From assembly GCA_951799445.1 (NCBI GenBank), contig OX637295.1, positions 868,001 through 932,000 of the forward strand: a stretch of DNA of 64,000 nt, read 5' to 3'. Below, piece by piece: positions 59,900 to 64,000 of this stretch; position 1 is the stretch's first letter, and each line of letters opens with the position of its first letter. The DNA is from Pseudisothecium myosuroides. Taxonomy: Eukaryota > Streptophyta > Bryopsida > Hypnales > Lembophyllaceae. Below the pieces are notes generated by a model. That model saw only the letters and a program-made list of their open reading frames with translations. It searched no databases and was not told the origin of the DNA. The translations under genes and the position numbers were made by a program.

Positions 59900-60165
59900 C
59901 ATTAGAAGAAATTTGAGGGCAATAAGAGACTACAAGTTCTCGGGCTCTAGGAACTCTAAGAACGCCCTAGGAACAATAATATGATGTAACTGAGACTGTG
60001 CCACATCAAAAAATAATAATAAATTAATATTTTTAAAAATAATAATTTTAAAAAATTAAATTAAATTATTTTTTATTTTTTTATATTATTTTTATATTCT
60101 AATTGTTCCCAGCAACGGGATCAACCCTGCAACGACCCTTTAGAGGCTTCAAATTTCTTCTAATG
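59900..60165. mobile_element. CATTAGA-family MITE with TAG target
   Basis: Ends CATTAGAAGAAATTTGAGGG and TCAAATTTCTTCTAATG are inverted and flanked by TAG on each side (59897-59899 and 60166-60168). It shares GTTCTCGGGCTCTAGGAA and the AT-only centre with the 23908-24206 copy. Confidence 0.7.
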
Positions 60166-62293
60166 TAGAAATCTTCTAAATTCATAGTTCAAGTTTTAAT
60201 AAATTTAAAAATGTTAAAAACTAAAGATATTTGTATGAATATTAAGATTAAATGAATAAAGTATGTAAATTTAAAGAAATTTGAAATTTCAACATTAAAA
60301 AATTCATGAACTTATAATTTCCTCCACTAATTCTCCCTCCTAAACAAGGTGTTTTTTTTTAGCACAAAGCTATTTCAAATCCTTAATGGTATTCTATTTG
60401 TGAAAGATTTGTAGACTATAAATTTATATACTATAATAATAAATTGAGAAATTACAACTTTCAAAATTTACAAAGTATATGTTCATAGGTTTCAAGCATT
60501 GACGATTTCAACGTTTCTAAAATTCTAAATCTTTAATCAATTGTTTTTGGTAGAAGTAAAAAATGAAGTCCTAGTGTGATAATGATTGATTATTTGATCA
60601 AACTACTAATACTACTAATAATTTATAGATAATTCAATTGACTTAGCTAGTTTTGTGTAAATTTTGCACCTTTAACGATAAAAAAAAATCAATGTAATAT
60701 CAATCCGACAACAAATTCTAAAAGACAAATATAAGTGAAGCCAATACTACATACCAATGTACATATAAAGATGGTTGAATGAATTCTTGAGGTTCACAAT
60801 CATTATAATTTTATATAATTTTTTTCTGCATCAAGATCTCAAATGATAGAAGAATACTTGACCCTATAAAAAAATGCAATTTGAAAATTGGTTTCATTAA
60901 GTCCAAACAACCAAGTTTAAAAATTAGTGTAAAGCCCACATACCTAATTAATTAGTTCCAATGATCACCTTTAGGTCACAATTGGTCTAGTCAATTTTTG
61001 AATGACCTTTGGGACTATTGTATTGACATATATAGGATCCATTTTGCAACCATGTGTGCTTTGAGGCACCACAACTAAAATCAAATAAAGCTAGGAAAAA
61101 ATGATGGAATGATGCTAATATGAAAATGGTGGAATAAATCAAAGCATAGACCCAAATGGTAGAATGAAGCTATGACCAAAAGCCAAGACAAAAATAATGG
61201 AGTTTCAAAGTCTTAATTGCAAGACTAAAATTGAAGCTCATAGTGTCTTTTCAATTGAGGGAGTTCAAAAGATTTTGAAGGAATCAATTAGGACTTTTGA
61301 TGGTCAATTAATTTATGAAATAAAGTCCACAAAATTTTGGAATTAAAAAAATAATATATGAGAGTTCAAAGGATTTTATGCCAACCTCCAAAATTCATCA
61401 TAATGAGTTCACATGTACCAAGACTTCCATGTCAAGTGAAGTCTATCAGACATAGAACCTCAAAAGACATGCACGATACTACTTTTTCAAACTTCATTTG
61501 CAAGTGCCTAAAAAATCTTTGGTTAGGGGTAAAAAATTTGAATATTTTTGTAAAAAAGAATGAAATTAACTTTAAATGTTTGAATGAAAAGTAAAACAAT
61601 TCATATCAAATGCAACTGATGCTTCAAAATCTAAATTTCTTTACTTAGTTTTATTAGTGTAGAACATTATGGTGCATTTTTTGTGTCATACCATTCTAAT
61701 ATTAGAAAATAATCACTCCATAATTATGGACTCAAAATTCAAATTGCTATTATATTCCAAAGACGACCTTTAAGTTGGAAGTTGAAACTTGTTTAGACAA
61801 TTATTAAAGTGCCTTTTGCAGTTTTTACATGATAAATGAAGGGTCCACTTTTTGGACATGGGGTCCATTTGAAGTCTTGACTAAAAAAATGGTGGAATGA
61901 ATCCATGACAAGAACAATGGAATTTCAAAGGTCACAAGACTAAAATTGATGCCTATAGAAAATACAATGTCTTTTTAACTGAGTGAGTTTAAATTTTTTT
62001 TGAAGGAACCAATGGAAACCTTTGAGGTCCAATTATCTTTTGAACCATATGTAGAAAAAATTTGGATTTAAAATGAAAAATATAAGAGTTGAAACTAAGG
62101 GTTTATTTTACAACCATCAATCTAGATCTATAGAAAATTCAATGTCTTTTGAAGGAATTGAAAATAAAATTTAGGGAACCAGTAGAGACTTTTGGGGTTC
62201 AATTATTTTCCAAAATATAGACCATAATAACTTGAATTGGAATTTGGATTTTAAAAAATGAGAGTTAAAAGGGTCCACTATTACTATCACCTC
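60166..62293. other. AT-rich DNA with a diverged internal duplication
   Basis: 61130-61330 and 61890-62060 are diverged direct copies (GGTGGAATGAA...CAAGACTAAAATTGA...GACTTTTGATGGTCAATTA in the first), with a partial third trace at about 62130-62215. A further match links 61355-61510 to 63640-63780. This looks like an old tandemly repeated unit. No gene is supported. Confidence 0.5.
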
Positions 62294-63629
62294 ACTATCA
62301 CCTCAAAAGAGGTAGGCAACCTCACCTTGCCACTACCACCACCCACAGTGTAAAATCAATAGCTCTGTGATGGGATTAAAAAAACAAGACCCCCCTTGGT
62401 TGCCATGCGATGTGAATTAAAAAAATGTCATTGAAGTTGTTGGCCTCCCATGCCTAATTGCGCTTGAAAACAAATCCCCCTTTCCATGTTGTGATCTGAG
62501 TTGCAAAAACAAAACACAAAATGAGATGTGAGTATCAAAAGAGGCCAAACGAAAGAGAAAAGGCAGCGGTTCATGTCTGGGTGAATGTGAAACCGGCAAA
62601 ATAACTCCCTTGACTTCTAACTTCTTTGCATGATCTTCTCCAAGTAAGCATTCTTGAATAGGTTCTCTCTCTTTGCAAGCAATATTTGAAGTCTTCTGTT
62701 ATTGGATGCCATTTTTAATGCAGCATGTTCAGTTCCATGATCTGCTTGTTTTTCTTATTGTATAGCACTACTACGTTGGAGGTTGACATTTGAATCCAAG
62801 CCGTTTTAGGTCAATAACACCCTCCCGCATCAAGAGATTGAAGCAACAACTTGGGGTGAATGGTACATGGGTTTAAATAACTTTCCACTTCACATTTGTA
62901 CAAGATTAATTTTAGTATTTGTGGTGTTGTCTTCGCTTGCATGCAAGCGAGTTCAGTTGAAGCCCACCACAACGAAAGTGAGTACCAGTGAGCATGTGGT
63001 GGAGGCCATTGCAAAAATTGTCTTCCGCATTGGGAGATTTTTGAAAGCCTCCAAGTTGTTGTTGCCTAAGACTTTTTAGTGTTAGTACATGCATTACCAA
63101 AGGAGGATGGCTCTATTGAGACGTGGTAGGTTTCTACTGAGACTCTATTTGGACGGTAGGCTGCCAATTGCTTGTTGTTTTGTATTCCACTTGAAATTTA
63201 GTCATTTTGATAGTTTTTAAAGGTAGTCAATCAGCTTCATGCATGTAGAGGAGGATTTTGTGATGCAATGTTTGATTAGTCAATTTGCACCATTGCACAT
63301 AGTATTCAAAGGTGAATTGGGAGAGTTAGGGTTTGGCAATTTGTATCTCAATTTTTGAGGGCGTTGGTGTTTTAGACTGTGGTGGAATGGGATGCTTGTG
63401 AATGTTTGTGAATTTTGAGTAAGAAGCTTAGTATTAGAGTGTACTTGAAATTTTGAATGCTGAAATTTTATGATAGTTGTATAATTATTATACAGTGATC
63501 TTTGTTATTTTGTTGTTTATGCTTTCCAATTCACATGTTTTTGTATTTTTGAATAGTTTCCTCTTCATATGTGGATGTATTTTTAATTGATTTGACATGG
63601 TTTGTCACTATCACCTCAAAAGAGGTAGG
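62294..63629. mobile_element. Insertion of about 1.3 kb flanked by 25-bp direct repeats
   Basis: TCACTATCACCTCAAAAGAGGTAGG occurs at about 62294-62318 and again at about 63605-63629. Sequence left of the first and right of the second correspond to adjacent parts of the paralogous unit around 61340-61440, so the material between looks inserted. It lacks recognisable terminal repeats or protein, although 62620-63100 is less AT-rich and has overlapping short frames. It may be a captured segment, a non-autonomous element or an unequal-exchange product. Confidence 0.5.
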
Positions 63630-64000
63630 AACTGTTAGTTAACATACACCTTCAAAGTCCAATATAATGAATTAATAGTTGCCAAGACTTCCATGTAAAT
63701 TGAATTTTAGGACTTTTGACCCTCAAAGGCTGAGCCTAAAATTATTTTTTCAAACTTCATTTTGCAAGTATGCATGAATGCAATTTTTTGTATTTATTTA
63801 TTAGAGATTTGATTACATATCTTCTATTACACTAGTTGTAAAAACTTCACATTATTTTAGCGTGCCAAGCACTTTCACCTTCTCGCATCTCATTTCCACT
63901 TCCGGCCTACCAAAGACTACTTCATTCCCTTTCCACCAATCATCAAGCAAAGGCTGCATTTTTACATGCCTTATGTACAGTCGGGTACATGAACCTTACA
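63630..64000. other. Continuation of the repeated unit
   Basis: 63640-63780 resembles 61355-61510 (CCAAGACTTCCATGT, CAAACTTCATTT). The remainder has no feature that I can support before the window ends. Confidence 0.4.

Noticed and set aside
62294..63629. LTR retrotransposon
   Set aside because: The direct repeats are only 25 bp, with no TG...CA ends, primer-binding site or polymerase frame.
1..64000. CRISPR array, bacterial operon or tRNA/rRNA genes
   Set aside because: No regularly spaced repeats with unique spacers, no operon-like spacing, and no recognisable tRNA or rRNA sequence was found by eye. The gene structure is clearly eukaryotic.

Overview
This looks like nuclear DNA of a streptophyte with swimming sperm: a charophyte alga, bryophyte, lycophyte or fern. 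Three intron-rich genes sit in moderate-GC islands separated by very AT-rich, transposon-derived DNA. An NDL/NDRG gene and a PPR-SMR gene point to the green lineage. A CEP70 (centrosomal/basal-body protein) gene fits a plant that still makes flagella. I cannot name the species.

Layout. 1-4853: nested TTAA-flanked transposons. 5612-8151 (minus): NDL gene, nine exons resolved. 8152-9240: its GC-rich upstream region. 9241-16412: AT-rich DNA with nested transposons. 16413-22570: a rearranged duplicated block holding an intronless, bacterial-type glycosyltransferase gene (copy 1, minus), two broken copies of the CEP70 3' end, and an extra copy of the glycosyltransferase 5' flank. 22684-27350: transposons and a higher-order tandem repeat. 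27462-28754 (minus): glycosyltransferase copy 2. 29271-37421 (minus): the complete CEP70 gene, whose 3' end is the source of the broken copies. 37422-39720: its upstream region. 41438-43291: two transposons. 43876-47853 (minus): the PPR-SMR gene, which carries a frameshift and an in-frame stop. 48505-48580: telomere-like repeat. 49861-64000: no convincing gene; MITEs, TTAA elements and old repeats.

The most interesting parts are: (1) two 430-codon intronless glycosyltransferase genes of bacterial type in plant chromatin, probably acquired horizontally and then tandemly duplicated together with the tail of the neighbouring CEP70 gene; (2) an abundant family of short, non-coding elements with ends TTAA-CCCCTAAAGGACC and target TTAA, resembling piggyBac, a superfamily not usually prominent in land plants; (3) a foldback element caught inside a duplicated CEP70 exon, with the empty site preserved in the intact gene; (4) a CEP70 protein with an N-terminal extension of about 690 residues. 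The genes show no obvious shared pathway. NDL, CEP70 and PPR-SMR are ordinary single plant genes; only CEP70 and the glycosyltransferase share a physical history.

Exon boundaries below were read by eye from GT-AG signals, phase continuity and recalled family alignments. No search was run.
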